The notes under the pieces are model-generated. The model had not been told where the DNA came from. It worked only from the letters and a program-made list of their open reading frames with translations, and made no database searches. The position numbers were made by a program, and so were the translations under genes. From assembly GCA_018798825.1 (NCBI GenBank), contig CP076354.1, positions 1,054,001-1,118,000 of the forward strand: a stretch of 64,000 nt of DNA, in the 5' to 3' direction. Positions 24,726 to 32,295 of the stretch are shown one piece after another. The stretch's first letter is position 1. Every line of letters begins with the position of its first letter. The DNA is from Ochrobactrum sp. BTU1 (GTDB taxonomy: Bacteria > Pseudomonadota > Alphaproteobacteria > Rhizobiales > Rhizobiaceae).

Positions 24726-25178
24726 ATGAAAGACCTGCATTCCTTCAAGCGCGGCGACAAGGTTCGCCTAGTGAACACCAACGTCACGCAGAACGCAGCT
24801 CCTCGGCTTGATAGAGGCTATTATGACGACATCCTTAGGGGAGCAGAGGGCGAGGTACTGAACGCAAGTCCGCAGCACAGCCTCCTGACAGTCCATTTTA
24901 ATCAAGGCGGAACCACTGTTTTGCTCCATTGGCGACTTGAAGCTGTCAACGCAGAGGCACCAGCGCCTGTCGTCCCCTCGCTGCCCATGACGAAGGCCGT
25001 GCTGGACCTCCTTAAGCAAAAGGGAACGCTCACCTCATTGGAAGCTCAAGGCGTCCTCAGGTGCCGCAGCCTGTCGAAACGCATCAGTGAACTTAAGCAG
25101 CTCGGTTGGCCGATCTTCAGGGAAATGAAGTGGGACACCACGGGCCAGCGCTATGCGAGATACAGCTTAGCTCTCTAA
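24726..25178 (+). CDS. HTH protein with HTH_39-type C-terminal domain
   Basis: 150 residues. An N-terminal beta-rich SH3/KOW-like half (Phe-Lys-Arg-Gly-Asp-Lys-Val-Arg-Leu-Val) is joined by a Pro/Ala linker (about 76-88) to a helix-turn-helix domain. The latter has Thr-Ser-Leu-Glu-Ala-Gln, Arg-Ile-Ser-Glu-Leu-Lys-Gln-Leu-Gly-Trp-Pro-Ile and Arg-Tyr-Ala-Arg-Tyr-Ser-Leu, the signature of the phage HTH_39 family. Probably a DNA-binding regulator; the target is unknown. Confidence 0.65.
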   Translation: MKDLHSFKRGDKVRLVNTNVTQNAAPRLDRGYYDDILRGAEGEVLNASPQHSLLTVHFNQGGTTVLLHWRLEAVNAEAPAPVVPSLPMTKAVLDLLKQKGTLTSLEAQGVLRCRSLSKRISELKQLGWPIFREMKWDTTGQRYARYSLAL

Positions 25179-25202
25179 ACCCTTACAAAAGCGGAGGAAA
25201 CA

Positions 25203-25589
25203 GTGAGCAAGCTCCTCGACTTGCCGCCGAAGGAGTTGCGCCGCCGTGCGATCATTGCGCGAGGCGTACTCGATATACATGCAGCCCTCAGAAAATTTCA
25301 GGATAGCCCGGCAATGACCATGACTATCCTTGCAGTTGCCTTAGGATGGTATGAAGGCCGACCTTTGGACACCTCAGGGGTGGCGCGTATAGCGTCACTT
25401 CCGAGGACGACTGTAACGAGGCATCTTAAAGCGCTGGAGGCCGAGGGCTTCCTTCGCTTCTCACGAACACAGCGTTGGGTCTTTCCGATCCCGCGCAACA
25501 CAGCAGCTGTGGTCAATGTGTCGGTCTATGATGACCTAGAGTTGATTATTACACGCACAGGACGAGAACTGACCAAACTGGACACATGA
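25203..25589 (+). CDS. Winged-helix regulator
   Basis: 128 residues, GTG start with GGAGG five bases upstream. Residues about 60-85 form a clear winged helix: Ser-Gly-Val-Ala-Arg-Ile-Ala-Ser-Leu-Pro-Arg-Thr-Thr-Val-Thr-Arg-His-Leu, then Leu-Glu-Ala-Glu-Gly-Phe-Leu. The pattern matches MarR-like phage or plasmid regulators. An inverted repeat begins at its stop codon. Candidate lysogeny regulator. Confidence 0.7.
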   Translation: MSKLLDLPPKELRRRAIIARGVLDIHAALRKFQDSPAMTMTILAVALGWYEGRPLDTSGVARIASLPRTTVTRHLKALEAEGFLRFSRTQRWVFPIPRNTAAVVNVSVYDDLELIITRTGRELTKLDT

Positions 25590-25611
25590 AGTGTTGCATT
25601 GGTTAACACTT
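25589..25611. promoter_or_regulatory. Inverted repeat AAGTGTT / AACACTT
   Basis: Perfect 7 bp arms around 9 bases, overlapping the stop of the winged-helix gene. It could be a terminator (TTG follows) or an operator for the upstream regulator. The gap to 25820 contains no gene I can support. Confidence 0.45.
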
Positions 25612-25653
25612 TGTGATGAACGCTGCATCCACGAGACACCTTGTCTGAAAAAC

Positions 25654-25662
25654 TTATCCACA
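25654..25662 (+). other. Perfect DnaA box TTATCCACA
   Basis: Exact match to the consensus DnaA box in a non-coding gap of the early region. A single box could arise by chance, but its place beside inverted repeats is suggestive. Confidence 0.4.
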
Positions 25663-25734
25663 CCCGCAGTGACCGGACTTACAAGGCTATCTGAACTTGC
25701 ACAGGCATTAGGACTAGTTTCCCATTGACCTGAA

Positions 25735-25763
25735 TTTTAACCGAATGATAAAGGTTACCCAAA
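25735..25763 (+). promoter_or_regulatory. Sigma-70-like promoter candidate
   Basis: TTGACC, 17 bases, then ATAAAG, lying 57 bases before the next GTG. The -35 is good and the -10 poor. Confidence 0.3.
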
Positions 25764-25820
25764 CGTGAACAGAGTGAGAACATTGGAGTTCACCAAGCGT
25801 AACCAAAGGAGTACAGAGAA

Positions 25821-26270
25821 GTGACCGTGCAGTCAGTAAATGCAGGGGGCAACCTTGCTGAAATCATCGGTGCGATAGCCAAGGAAGCTTCGGAAGCAGT
25901 GGGGGCATTGCTGAAGAAGGGACAAGGAGCGGACGTTTCCCGTCAGGTTGAAGGGATCGTCAATGGTGCAAAGAGGCTGGACGGCTGGGGCTACGTGTAT
26001 GAAATCCCAGCCAGTCCATACGCTACACCGAACGTTCCCGAGGGCTACCAAACAGTTCTTGGTTACATGTTCGATCAAAATCCGGGCATTTTCACCTTTG
26101 TGAAGAACCCAAAGAACGCATGGAAAGTCGAAGAAGCTTGGCTTCAAGCTGAAGCTGCCAGACGTGGCCTGAAACTGCCGCGTGTCCGATCCCCGAAATA
26201 TCTCAGTGAACTCGGTCAAAGCGAGTGCTGGGCGTACCCACTAGAGCTGCTCAGGGAGAAGCTCTTCTAG
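25821..26270 (+). CDS. Phage protein of unknown function
   Basis: 149 residues, GTG start with AAAGGAG nine bases upstream. An N-terminal helical half (Glu-Ile-Ile-Gly-Ala-Ile-Ala-Lys-Glu-Ala-Ser) precedes a compact Trp/Tyr/Pro-rich part (Gly-Trp-Gly-Tyr-Val-Tyr-Glu-Ile-Pro). No family recognised. It stands alone between two regulatory gaps. Confidence 0.6.
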   Translation: MTVQSVNAGGNLAEIIGAIAKEASEAVGALLKKGQGADVSRQVEGIVNGAKRLDGWGYVYEIPASPYATPNVPEGYQTVLGYMFDQNPGIFTFVKNPKNAWKVEEAWLQAEAARRGLKLPRVRSPKYLSELGQSECWAYPLELLREKLF

Positions 26271-26288
26271 TAGGTCAGCTACCAAACA

Positions 26289-26323
26289 CCCTCATGCTAT
26301 TGCATTAGTGTTACGCATGAGGG
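26289..26323. promoter_or_regulatory. Inverted repeat CCCTCATGC / GCATGAGGG enclosing the GCGTAACACT site
   Basis: Perfect 9 bp arms with a 17-base loop. The loop and right arm contain, on the - strand, GCGTAACACTAATGCAA, which matches the site at 22079 in 16 of 17 bases. It may act as both terminator and operator before the regulator and integrase genes. Confidence 0.5.
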
Positions 26324-26375
26324 ATTAATACGCGGGCGTAAGAGTTCCAGTTTTGTATCTTGTAGGAGAGCAGAT

Positions 26376-26768
26376 ATGACCGCATCGAACACCGATCCTA
26401 AAGCCGATCAGGCAACGCTAGCGCGAAAGCTGGCGGCTATCCTCGCTCTCTTTCAGGGCGATGATAACACTATGCAGATCAACCTATTAACGACCTTTCT
26501 GCACATCAAAGCGAATGGGGAAACACCTCATAAAAAGCTTGAATTGCTCATGGATGCCACCGGCGCATCAGTTTCTCGCAACATCGCGAAGCTGTCCGAA
26601 GAGGGCTACAAGAAGCGTGATGGTCAGAGAGACCCGGGAATGGGTTTGGTCAAATCCACAGAAATGTCCAACGACAAATCTGCGAAAGCTGCAACGCTTA
26701 CGCCAGCCGGTCAGGCTGTGTTCGATGAGTTCGTCCGTATCCTAAGGAGTGGAAATAATGGCAGTTAG
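26376..26768 (+). CDS. MarR-like winged-helix regulator upstream of integrase
   Basis: 130 residues, GGAG before ATG. A winged-helix layout is visible: Leu-Leu-Thr-Thr-Phe-Leu-His-Ile, recognition region Leu-Met-Asp-Ala-Thr-Gly-Ala-Ser-Val-Ser-Arg-Asn-Ile-Ala-Lys-Leu-Ser-Glu, and a wing ending Thr-Leu-Thr-Pro-Ala-Gly-Gln-Ala-Val-Phe. Its last 11 bases overlap the integrase start, so the two are co-expressed. Likely controls integrase and perhaps the lysogeny choice. Confidence 0.72.
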   Translation: MTASNTDPKADQATLARKLAAILALFQGDDNTMQINLLTTFLHIKANGETPHKKLELLMDATGASVSRNIAKLSEEGYKKRDGQRDPGMGLVKSTEMSNDKSAKAATLTPAGQAVFDEFVRILRSGNNGS

Positions 26769-27783
26769 AGAACGAGGAAAGGTCTGGCAGGTCGATGTCA
26801 GGCTCGGGGATCATGGTCGCCTAAGGCCAACGTTCCCGACTAAGGCTGAAGCCGAGGCGTGGGAGATGGATGCGAAACACGCTCATAAGATGGGCCGTCC
26901 GCTTCCTCCGACTGAGACGAACATCACCCAAGGCGGCGGCAGGATCACAACTCTGGGGCAGCTTGTGCCAGAAGTTGAGAAGGCTTGGCAGACCGATGGC
27001 GTTACTGCGATCAAGGACCTCTTGCGTAACGTCAAGTGCTTCGTCACTTGGTATGGCGAGAACCGTCATCCGAACGAAGTCGATGAAATCGTCATTGACC
27101 GCTATGTGAACTATTTGCGGACCGAGAAGGGCAACTCAGGCTCAACCGTGAACCGCAAAATGTCTGCTGTGCGGGTTCTCCTGAAGAGGGCCAAGCGTTA
27201 CCGCCTGATCAGCTTCCTTCCTGAGTTCCAGCGTTTCGATGAGACCAAGGGATCGTTGAACTTCCTGAACTTCGGTGAAGAGAACCCGATCCTCGGTAAA
27301 CTTGAGCACCTCGGCTACGAGGCTCATTACGATCTGGTCTGCTTCTTGCTCGATACAGGTTGCCGCATCAGTGAAGCCTTGAACCTCGAATGGCGAACCG
27401 TTCGTGGCGATAGGGTGACCTTTGAGAACCGCAAAAACGGCCAGTTCGGGACTGTCCCTCTGACCAAACGTGCAAGTGAAGCTCTCAAGCGCCGCAAGAA
27501 GCTCGGCAAACATCCCGACAAACCATTCGGTGAGTTGACCTACAAGGGCGCTCATGGCGTTCTGCGTCAGGTGTACGCTCAGCTGGGCGGGGAGTTCGCC
27601 AAGATTACCCAGCCGTTCCATGTCTACCGTCACTCTTGCGCTAGCCGCTTGGCAATCCGCAACGTGAACGCCAAGAGAATCATGGAGTGGATGGATCACT
27701 CGTCTATCATCGTAACGCAGCGTTATATGAAGCTTGCTGTGACCGATCTGGACGAAGCAAAAAATGCCCTTGAAGTGGCCTGA
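26758..27783 (+). CDS. int: Tyrosine integrase
   Basis: 341 residues. ATG at 26758 is chosen for AAGGAG nine bases upstream. An N-terminal arm-binding domain (1-60) precedes the SAM-like core-binding domain (65-155) and the catalytic domain (175-341). Catalytic residues visible: Arg203 (Thr-Gly-Cys-Arg-Ile-Ser-Glu-Ala), His288 and Arg291 (Phe-His-Val-Tyr-Arg-His), His314 and nucleophile Tyr323 (Thr-Gln-Arg-Tyr-Met). It lies 185 bases from the tRNA-Leu fragment, so it most likely recombines at that tRNA gene. Confidence 0.95.
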   Translation: MAVRERGKVWQVDVRLGDHGRLRPTFPTKAEAEAWEMDAKHAHKMGRPLPPTETNITQGGGRITTLGQLVPEVEKAWQTDGVTAIKDLLRNVKCFVTWYGENRHPNEVDEIVIDRYVNYLRTEKGNSGSTVNRKMSAVRVLLKRAKRYRLISFLPEFQRFDETKGSLNFLNFGEENPILGKLEHLGYEAHYDLVCFLLDTGCRISEALNLEWRTVRGDRVTFENRKNGQFGTVPLTKRASEALKRRKKLGKHPDKPFGELTYKGAHGVLRQVYAQLGGEFAKITQPFHVYRHSCASRLAIRNVNAKRIMEWMDHSSIIVTQRYMKLAVTDLDEAKNALEVA

Positions 27784-27860
27784 AAGGTTTACACAAGGGA
27801 GTTGGTCATTAGGTCTTGAACTTGTGACCAAAGCTGTGACATAAGCTGTGACCACAGCAA

Positions 27861-27948
27861 GCGGACGTGGTGAAATCGGTATACACAGCAGACTTAAAAT
27901 CTGCCGCCTTACAATGGCTTGCGGGTTCAAGTCCCGCCGTCCGCACCA
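27861..27948 (+). tRNA. Phage-borne tRNA-Leu(UAA)
   Basis: Complete class II cloverleaf: acceptor GCGGACG/CGTCCGC, anticodon stem GCAGA/TCTGC with loop CTTAAAA (anticodon TAA), long variable arm, T-arm GCGGG-TTCAAGT-CCCGC and encoded ACCA. The acceptor differs from the downstream fragment (GACCGC), so the two are not recent copies. It lies inside the prophage, between integrase and the att fragment. Confidence 0.9.
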
Positions 27949-27968
27949 ACTAGCCCCGGAAGAAAAAA

Positions 27969-28025
27969 GGACTTAAAATCCGTCGCCTTTTAGGCTTGCG
28001 GGTTCAAGTCCCGCCGACCGCACCA
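27969..28025 (+). other. attR: 3' fragment of host tRNA-Leu(UAA)
   Basis: From GGACTTAAAATCC (anticodon loop with half its stem) through variable arm, T-arm and ACCGCACCA, this is the 3' two thirds of a second tRNA-Leu(UAA). The 5' part is missing and is replaced by A-rich phage DNA. That is what integration into a tRNA gene leaves at the far end, the whole gene being rebuilt at the other end, off the window. Confidence 0.82.
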
Positions 28026-28143
28026 CCCATTCTCCTAGATAAAACATTACAATTTTACTCAAGTTTATCGTTTCAAGCTTGTTTGCGCTCTCAAAGCCAT
28101 GTAGCCATGCGCAAATATTGTTATGAATGCAGAAAGCTGACCG

Positions 28144-29400
28144 ATGAACGCCTTCGTTAAAGCCGTAGCTCAAGCTGAAACTGCCATGCGCGCGCTCTTT
28201 CCAGAGACGCCCTTGCAGCTCAATGACTATCTTTCACGGAAATACGGCGCGGAAATTTGGCTCAAACGCGAAGATCTGACACCAGTTCGCTCTTATAAAA
28301 TACGTGGCGCCTTCAACTTCATTTCGCGCGCGGTAAAAACTGCTGACGAAAATGCGGTCTTCGTTTGCGCATCGGCTGGCAATCACGCGCAGGGTTTTGC
28401 CTTCGCCTGTCGCCACTTTGGTCGCAAGGGCGTGGTGTTCATGCCTGTAACAACGCCACAGCAAAAAATCGACAAGACCCGTGCTTTCGGTGCGGAATTT
28501 ATCGAAATCAAGCTCGTCGGCGATATTTTCGATGTTTGCTATGCTGCATCGCAAGAATATGCAGAGGCAAATAAAGGCGTGATGGTGCCGCCATTTGACC
28601 ATGCAGGCATCATCGAAGGGCAGGCGACTGTTGCGCTCGAAATCGAACGACAGCTGCCGGATGGCAAGAAGCCGGATTTTGTCTTCCTTCCAGTTGGCGG
28701 TGGCGGCCTTTCGGGCGGCGTGACACAATATTTCACTGCTCTGGGCTGGAAGACTGCCTATCGCTTCATTGAGCCACAGGGCGCTGCAAGCCTCAAGGGC
28801 AGCCTTGAAGCAGGCAAACGTATCAAACTTAGCCAAGTCGATAATTTTGTCGATGGCGCAGCCGTCGCAGAGATCGGCAAGGAAAACTTCAAGCTTCTCA
28901 AAGGCTTCGACAAAAATATTGTCGTCACGGTTCCGGAAAATCGCCTCTGTTCAACCATCGTCGAGATGCTGAATATTGAGGGCGTCGTCCTTGAGCCTGC
29001 CGGTGCGCTCGGCATTGATGCGCTCAAGGATTTCAAGAAAAGCGAACTCAAAGGCAAGCGCATTGTCATCGTCGTATCCGGCGGCAATTTCGATTTTGAG
29101 CGTCTGCCAGACGTGAAGGAACGCGCGCTTCGCTATGAAGGTCTCAAGAAATATTTCATCTTCCGCTTCCCGCAGCGTCCCGGTGCGCTACGCTCATTCC
29201 TTGATCTGCTCGGTCCGGAAGATGACGTTGCACGCTTTGAATATCTGAAGAAATCTGCACGCAATTTCGGTTCTGTGCTGATCGGTATTGAAACCAAGGA
29301 CGCTGCAAACTTCAAAATTCTCGAAAAGAAATTTGCGGAAGCAGGCTGGGCTTATCAGGATATTACCGACAATCAGGTGCTGGCAGATTTCATCATCTGA
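28144..29400 (+). CDS. ilvA: Threonine dehydratase (threonine ammonia-lyase)
   Basis: 418 residues. This PLP enzyme turns threonine into 2-oxobutanoate, the first step to isoleucine. PLP Lys52 lies in Ser-Tyr-Lys-Ile-Arg-Gly-Ala; the phosphate loop Gly-Gly-Gly-Gly-Leu-Ser-Gly-Gly is near residue 190; Ala-Gly-Asn-His-Ala-Gln is present. The C-terminal 90 residues form a single ACT-like regulatory domain (Phe-Arg-Phe-Pro-Gln-Arg-Pro-Gly-Ala-Leu), as in the shorter biosynthetic type. It is the first host gene after the prophage. Confidence 0.93.
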   Translation: MNAFVKAVAQAETAMRALFPETPLQLNDYLSRKYGAEIWLKREDLTPVRSYKIRGAFNFISRAVKTADENAVFVCASAGNHAQGFAFACRHFGRKGVVFMPVTTPQQKIDKTRAFGAEFIEIKLVGDIFDVCYAASQEYAEANKGVMVPPFDHAGIIEGQATVALEIERQLPDGKKPDFVFLPVGGGGLSGGVTQYFTALGWKTAYRFIEPQGAASLKGSLEAGKRIKLSQVDNFVDGAAVAEIGKENFKLLKGFDKNIVVTVPENRLCSTIVEMLNIEGVVLEPAGALGIDALKDFKKSELKGKRIVIVVSGGNFDFERLPDVKERALRYEGLKKYFIFRFPQRPGALRSFLDLLGPEDDVARFEYLKKSARNFGSVLIGIETKDAANFKILEKKFAEAGWAYQDITDNQVLADFII

Positions 29401-29697
29401 TTGAACTAAAGGCAAAATTCATTTGCTTTTTGGGGCATAATACCCCATATGGCGGCTTAGGCGCATGGGCTGAACAATTTCAGCCTTCCCGGAATCGGAC
29501 TTGTTGCGTCTCGCCTCTTGCAGTCAGAATGGTCTGATAGCAGGGGAGACCCGACTGGTTTCGGGCACGGCAGCGCAAGTCGACCGGAGTATTCCGGCGT
29601 CCCGTCGTACATCCAAGATATTCCCGTTCGGCAAGTTGCGCTTGTCCGAAGTTTTAAAGCGGACCGCAACTTTGCGGTGCCGCCGAAAGAGTTTAAA

Positions 29698-31098
29698 TTG
29701 ACTACTGAAAACACCGGCGGCTTTGCCGCTCTTGGCGTTACCGGCGTGTTGCTCAAAGGCGTTGAAGCTGCTGGCATGACCGAGCCAAAGCCGATCCAGA
29801 CACAGGCTATTCCGCACCAGCTGGAAGGTCGCGACATTCTGGGTATCGCACAGACCGGCTCTGGCAAAACCGCTGCATTCAGCTTGCCGATCCTGCAGAA
29901 AATCATCGCACTTGGTGACAAGCGCAAGGGCAAGACCGCACGCGCGCTGATCCTCGCACCAACTCGCGAATTGGCCGTGCAGATTGAAGAAACAATCCGC
30001 ACTGTCGCCAAGCAGGCCCATATCTCCACCGCACTTGTTCTCGGCGGCGTGTCACGCCTGAGCCAGATCAAGCGTATGCAGGGTGGCGTGGACGTTCTTA
30101 TTGCAACGCCGGGTCGTCTGACCGATCTGGTCCGCGAAAACTGCGTCGATCTGTCGGAAACCCGCTGGCTGGTTCTCGATGAAGCTGACCGTATGCTCGA
30201 CATGGGCTTCATCAACGATGTGAAGCGCATTGCCAAGGGCACGCACAAGAACCGTCAGACAGCACTTTTCTCGGCAACCATGCCAAAGGAAATCGCTGCA
30301 CTCGCTCAGAGCCTGCTGCGCGATCCAATTCGCGTTGAAGTTGCTCCACAGGGTACGACAGCTGCTGAAATCACGCAGGTCGTGCATCCTGTTCCAACCA
30401 AGGAAAAACGCCGTCTGCTTTCCGGACTTCTGGGCGACAAGGGCATGAAGTCGGTCATCGTCTTCACCCGCACCAAGCATGGTGCAGATGCGGTTGTGCG
30501 TCATCTCGAACGTGATGGCTTCGACGTTGCTGCGATCCACGGCAATAAATCCCAGAATGCCCGTCAGCGCGCGCTGAACGGCTTCCGTGATGGCACATTG
30601 CGCATTCTGGTTGCGACCGACATCGCCGCACGCGGTATTGACGTTCCGGGCATCAGCCACGTCGTCAACTACGATCTGCCGGATGAGCCTGAAACCTACG
30701 TACACCGTATTGGCCGTACCGGTCGTAACGGCGCAAGCGGTGCTTCGATCACGCTTTACGATGCAGCAACAGAAGATTCGAAGCTGCGCGCGGTTGAACG
30801 CGTTACGCGTAACAAGCTGACCATCAAGGAAGCTCCGGTTAAGCTTGCACCAGCACCGGCTCCAAAGTTCGATGATGCAGAAGACCGGCCACGTTCGGAC
30901 CGCAAGCCAGGTTCGCACTCTGTGCCGCAGAAGCATCGCCGTCCTGCAAACAAGATGGCAAAGTCTGGCGAACATCGTTCGGGCCAGACTTCCCAAGGTT
31001 CAAAGCCTGCAGGTGCAGAAGGCGCAGCAAAGCCAAAGCGTCCATTCCATCGCAAACGTCGTCCAGGTGGCGGCGGTGGCGGCCAACGCGCTGCTTAA
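29698..31098 (+). CDS. DEAD-box ATP-dependent RNA helicase (RhlE-like)
   Basis: About 466 residues from a TTG start; an open frame continues 60 codons further left but reads as unstructured leader. All helicase motifs are present: Q motif (Pro-Lys-Pro-Ile-Gln), Ala-Gln-Thr-Gly-Ser-Gly-Lys-Thr, Pro-Thr-Arg-Glu-Leu, Asp-Glu-Ala-Asp, Ser-Ala-Thr, Ala-Thr-Asp-Ile-Ala-Ala-Arg-Gly and His-Arg-Ile-Gly-Arg-Thr-Gly-Arg. The C-terminus is a basic, Pro/Gly-rich tail that binds RNA. Role: ribosome assembly or RNA decay. Confidence 0.92.
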   Translation: MTTENTGGFAALGVTGVLLKGVEAAGMTEPKPIQTQAIPHQLEGRDILGIAQTGSGKTAAFSLPILQKIIALGDKRKGKTARALILAPTRELAVQIEETIRTVAKQAHISTALVLGGVSRLSQIKRMQGGVDVLIATPGRLTDLVRENCVDLSETRWLVLDEADRMLDMGFINDVKRIAKGTHKNRQTALFSATMPKEIAALAQSLLRDPIRVEVAPQGTTAAEITQVVHPVPTKEKRRLLSGLLGDKGMKSVIVFTRTKHGADAVVRHLERDGFDVAAIHGNKSQNARQRALNGFRDGTLRILVATDIAARGIDVPGISHVVNYDLPDEPETYVHRIGRTGRNGASGASITLYDAATEDSKLRAVERVTRNKLTIKEAPVKLAPAPAPKFDDAEDRPRSDRKPGSHSVPQKHRRPANKMAKSGEHRSGQTSQGSKPAGAEGAAKPKRPFHRKRRPGGGGGGQRAA

Positions 31099-31122
31099 TC
31101 GCAGCACTACTTTTTCTAAAAG

Positions 31123-31146
31123 CCGCCCTTAACGGGGCGGTTTTTT
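31123..31146 (+). terminator. Terminator of the helicase gene
   Basis: CCGCCC/GGGCGG stem, 6-base loop and six T residues, 25 bases after the stop. Confidence 0.9.
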
Positions 31147-31264
31147 CGTTTTAGCTGGATTGGTGAGTTAGTCCTTGCAATTTCAATTGGAAAATTATTC
31201 CCCGCTTGCTTGAAGAACGTCGTGCTTCCACATAGTTTCCTGTCAACCAGAAGGAACGGAAGCC

Positions 31265-32293
31265 ATGCTCAATTCGGCACTCGATGCTATCGGCAATACA
31301 CCACTGATCCGCTTGAAAAAGGCTTCTGAAATCACTGGTTGCGAAATCTACGGCAAGGCCGAATTTCTCAATCCCGGACAGTCGGTCAAGGACCGCGCAG
31401 CGCTTTACATCATCCGTGATGCCGAAAAACGCGGACTGCTCAAGCCCGGCGGCGTTATTGTTGAAGGTACAGCAGGAAACACCGGCATCGGTCTTACTTT
31501 TGTTGCCAAGGCGCTTGGCTATCGCACCGTTATTGTTATTCCGGAAACCCAAAGCCAGGAAAAGAAGGATGCACTGCGCCTTCTAGGTGCTGAACTGATT
31601 GAGGTTCCTGCCGCGCCTTATCGCAATCCGAACAATTATGTGCGTCTTTCCGGGCGTCTGGCCGAGCAACTCGCCAAAACCGAACCCAATGGCGCAATCT
31701 GGGCCAATCAGTTCGATAATGTTGCCAATCGCATCGCACATATTGAAACGACAGCGCAGGAAATCTGGCGTGATACCAATGGCAAGGTCGATGGCTTCGT
31801 TTCGGCTGTAGGTTCAGGTGGCACACTTGCAGGCACTGCATTCGGCCTCAAGGATAAGAATGCGGATATCAAGATCGCTCTCGCTGATCCGCATGGTGCA
31901 GCGCTTTATTCCTTCTACACCACGGGCGAATTGAAATCAGAAGGTGATTCCATCACTGAAGGCATCGGGCAGGGGCGCATCACGGCCAATCTCGAAGGTT
32001 TCATACCCGATTTTTCCTACCGTGTTGGCGATGCTGATGCGCTCGATATTCTGTTTGATCTGGTGCAGGAGGAAGGACTTTGCTTGGGCGGTTCTTCGGG
32101 CATCAATATTGCCGGTGCAATCCGCCTTGCAAAAGATCTCGGGCCGGGCCACACAATCGTGACCGTGCTTTGCGACTATGGTAATCGTTACCAGTCCAAG
32201 CTGTTCAACCCTGCTTTCCTGCGCGGCAAAGATCTGCCTGTGCCGGGTTGGTTGGAAACGAAAACTGATGTTCACATACCGTACGAGGGATAA
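31265..32293 (+). CDS. Cysteine synthase-family PLP enzyme
   Basis: 342 residues. Fold type II PLP enzyme of the O-acetylserine sulfhydrylase family: Ile-Gly-Asn-Thr-Pro-Leu-Ile-Arg-Leu, PLP Lys in Gln-Ser-Val-Lys-Asp-Arg, Glu-Gly-Thr-Ala-Gly-Asn-Thr-Gly and Gly-Ser-Gly-Gly-Thr-Leu. Ala replaces the Ser of the usual Thr-Ser-Gly-Asn-Thr-Gly loop, so the substrate may differ from CysK (a cystathionine synthase-type role is possible). AGGAACGG precedes the ATG. The alaX-like gene starts two bases after it, and sseA is close by, which points to a sulfur and Cys/Ala quality-control operon. Confidence 0.85.
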   Translation: MLNSALDAIGNTPLIRLKKASEITGCEIYGKAEFLNPGQSVKDRAALYIIRDAEKRGLLKPGGVIVEGTAGNTGIGLTFVAKALGYRTVIVIPETQSQEKKDALRLLGAELIEVPAAPYRNPNNYVRLSGRLAEQLAKTEPNGAIWANQFDNVANRIAHIETTAQEIWRDTNGKVDGFVSAVGSGGTLAGTAFGLKDKNADIKIALADPHGAALYSFYTTGELKSEGDSITEGIGQGRITANLEGFIPDFSYRVGDADALDILFDLVQEEGLCLGGSSGINIAGAIRLAKDLGPGHTIVTVLCDYGNRYQSKLFNPAFLRGKDLPVPGWLETKTDVHIPYEG

Positions 32294-32295
32294 TC

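Larger units (their letters stand above)
1..28025 (+). mobile_element. T7-like integrated prophage (right-hand part)
   Basis: Contiguous podovirus virion genes in T7 order, then terminase, a gene-free repeat region, an early region and a tyrosine integrase, ending at a 3' tRNA-Leu fragment. Nearly all genes are on the + strand, with TAATG, ATGA, GTGA or TTGA stop/start overlaps. The left end is off the window. No phage RNA polymerase, primase or DNA polymerase is present in these 28 kb; in the circular phage map they would lie between attP and the portal gene, so to the left of base 1. The right boundary is set by the tRNA fragment and by the change to host metabolic genes. Confidence 0.93.

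Noticed and set aside
27861..27948. Taking the complete tRNA-Leu as the host attachment gene itself
   Set aside because: With integrase to its left and a second tRNA 3' fragment to its right, the normal geometry places the rebuilt host tRNA at the far left end. The acceptor stems also differ, so this one is better read as phage-borne.
29518..29697. N-terminal extension of the DEAD-box helicase
   Set aside because: The 60 codons lack similarity to helicase N-termini and read as leader. The core family start fits the TTG at 29698, though the binding site there is weak.
30052..30996. 314-codon - strand open frame opposite the helicase
   Set aside because: Antisense shadow of a well-conserved gene; Cys/Arg-rich composition and no start signals.
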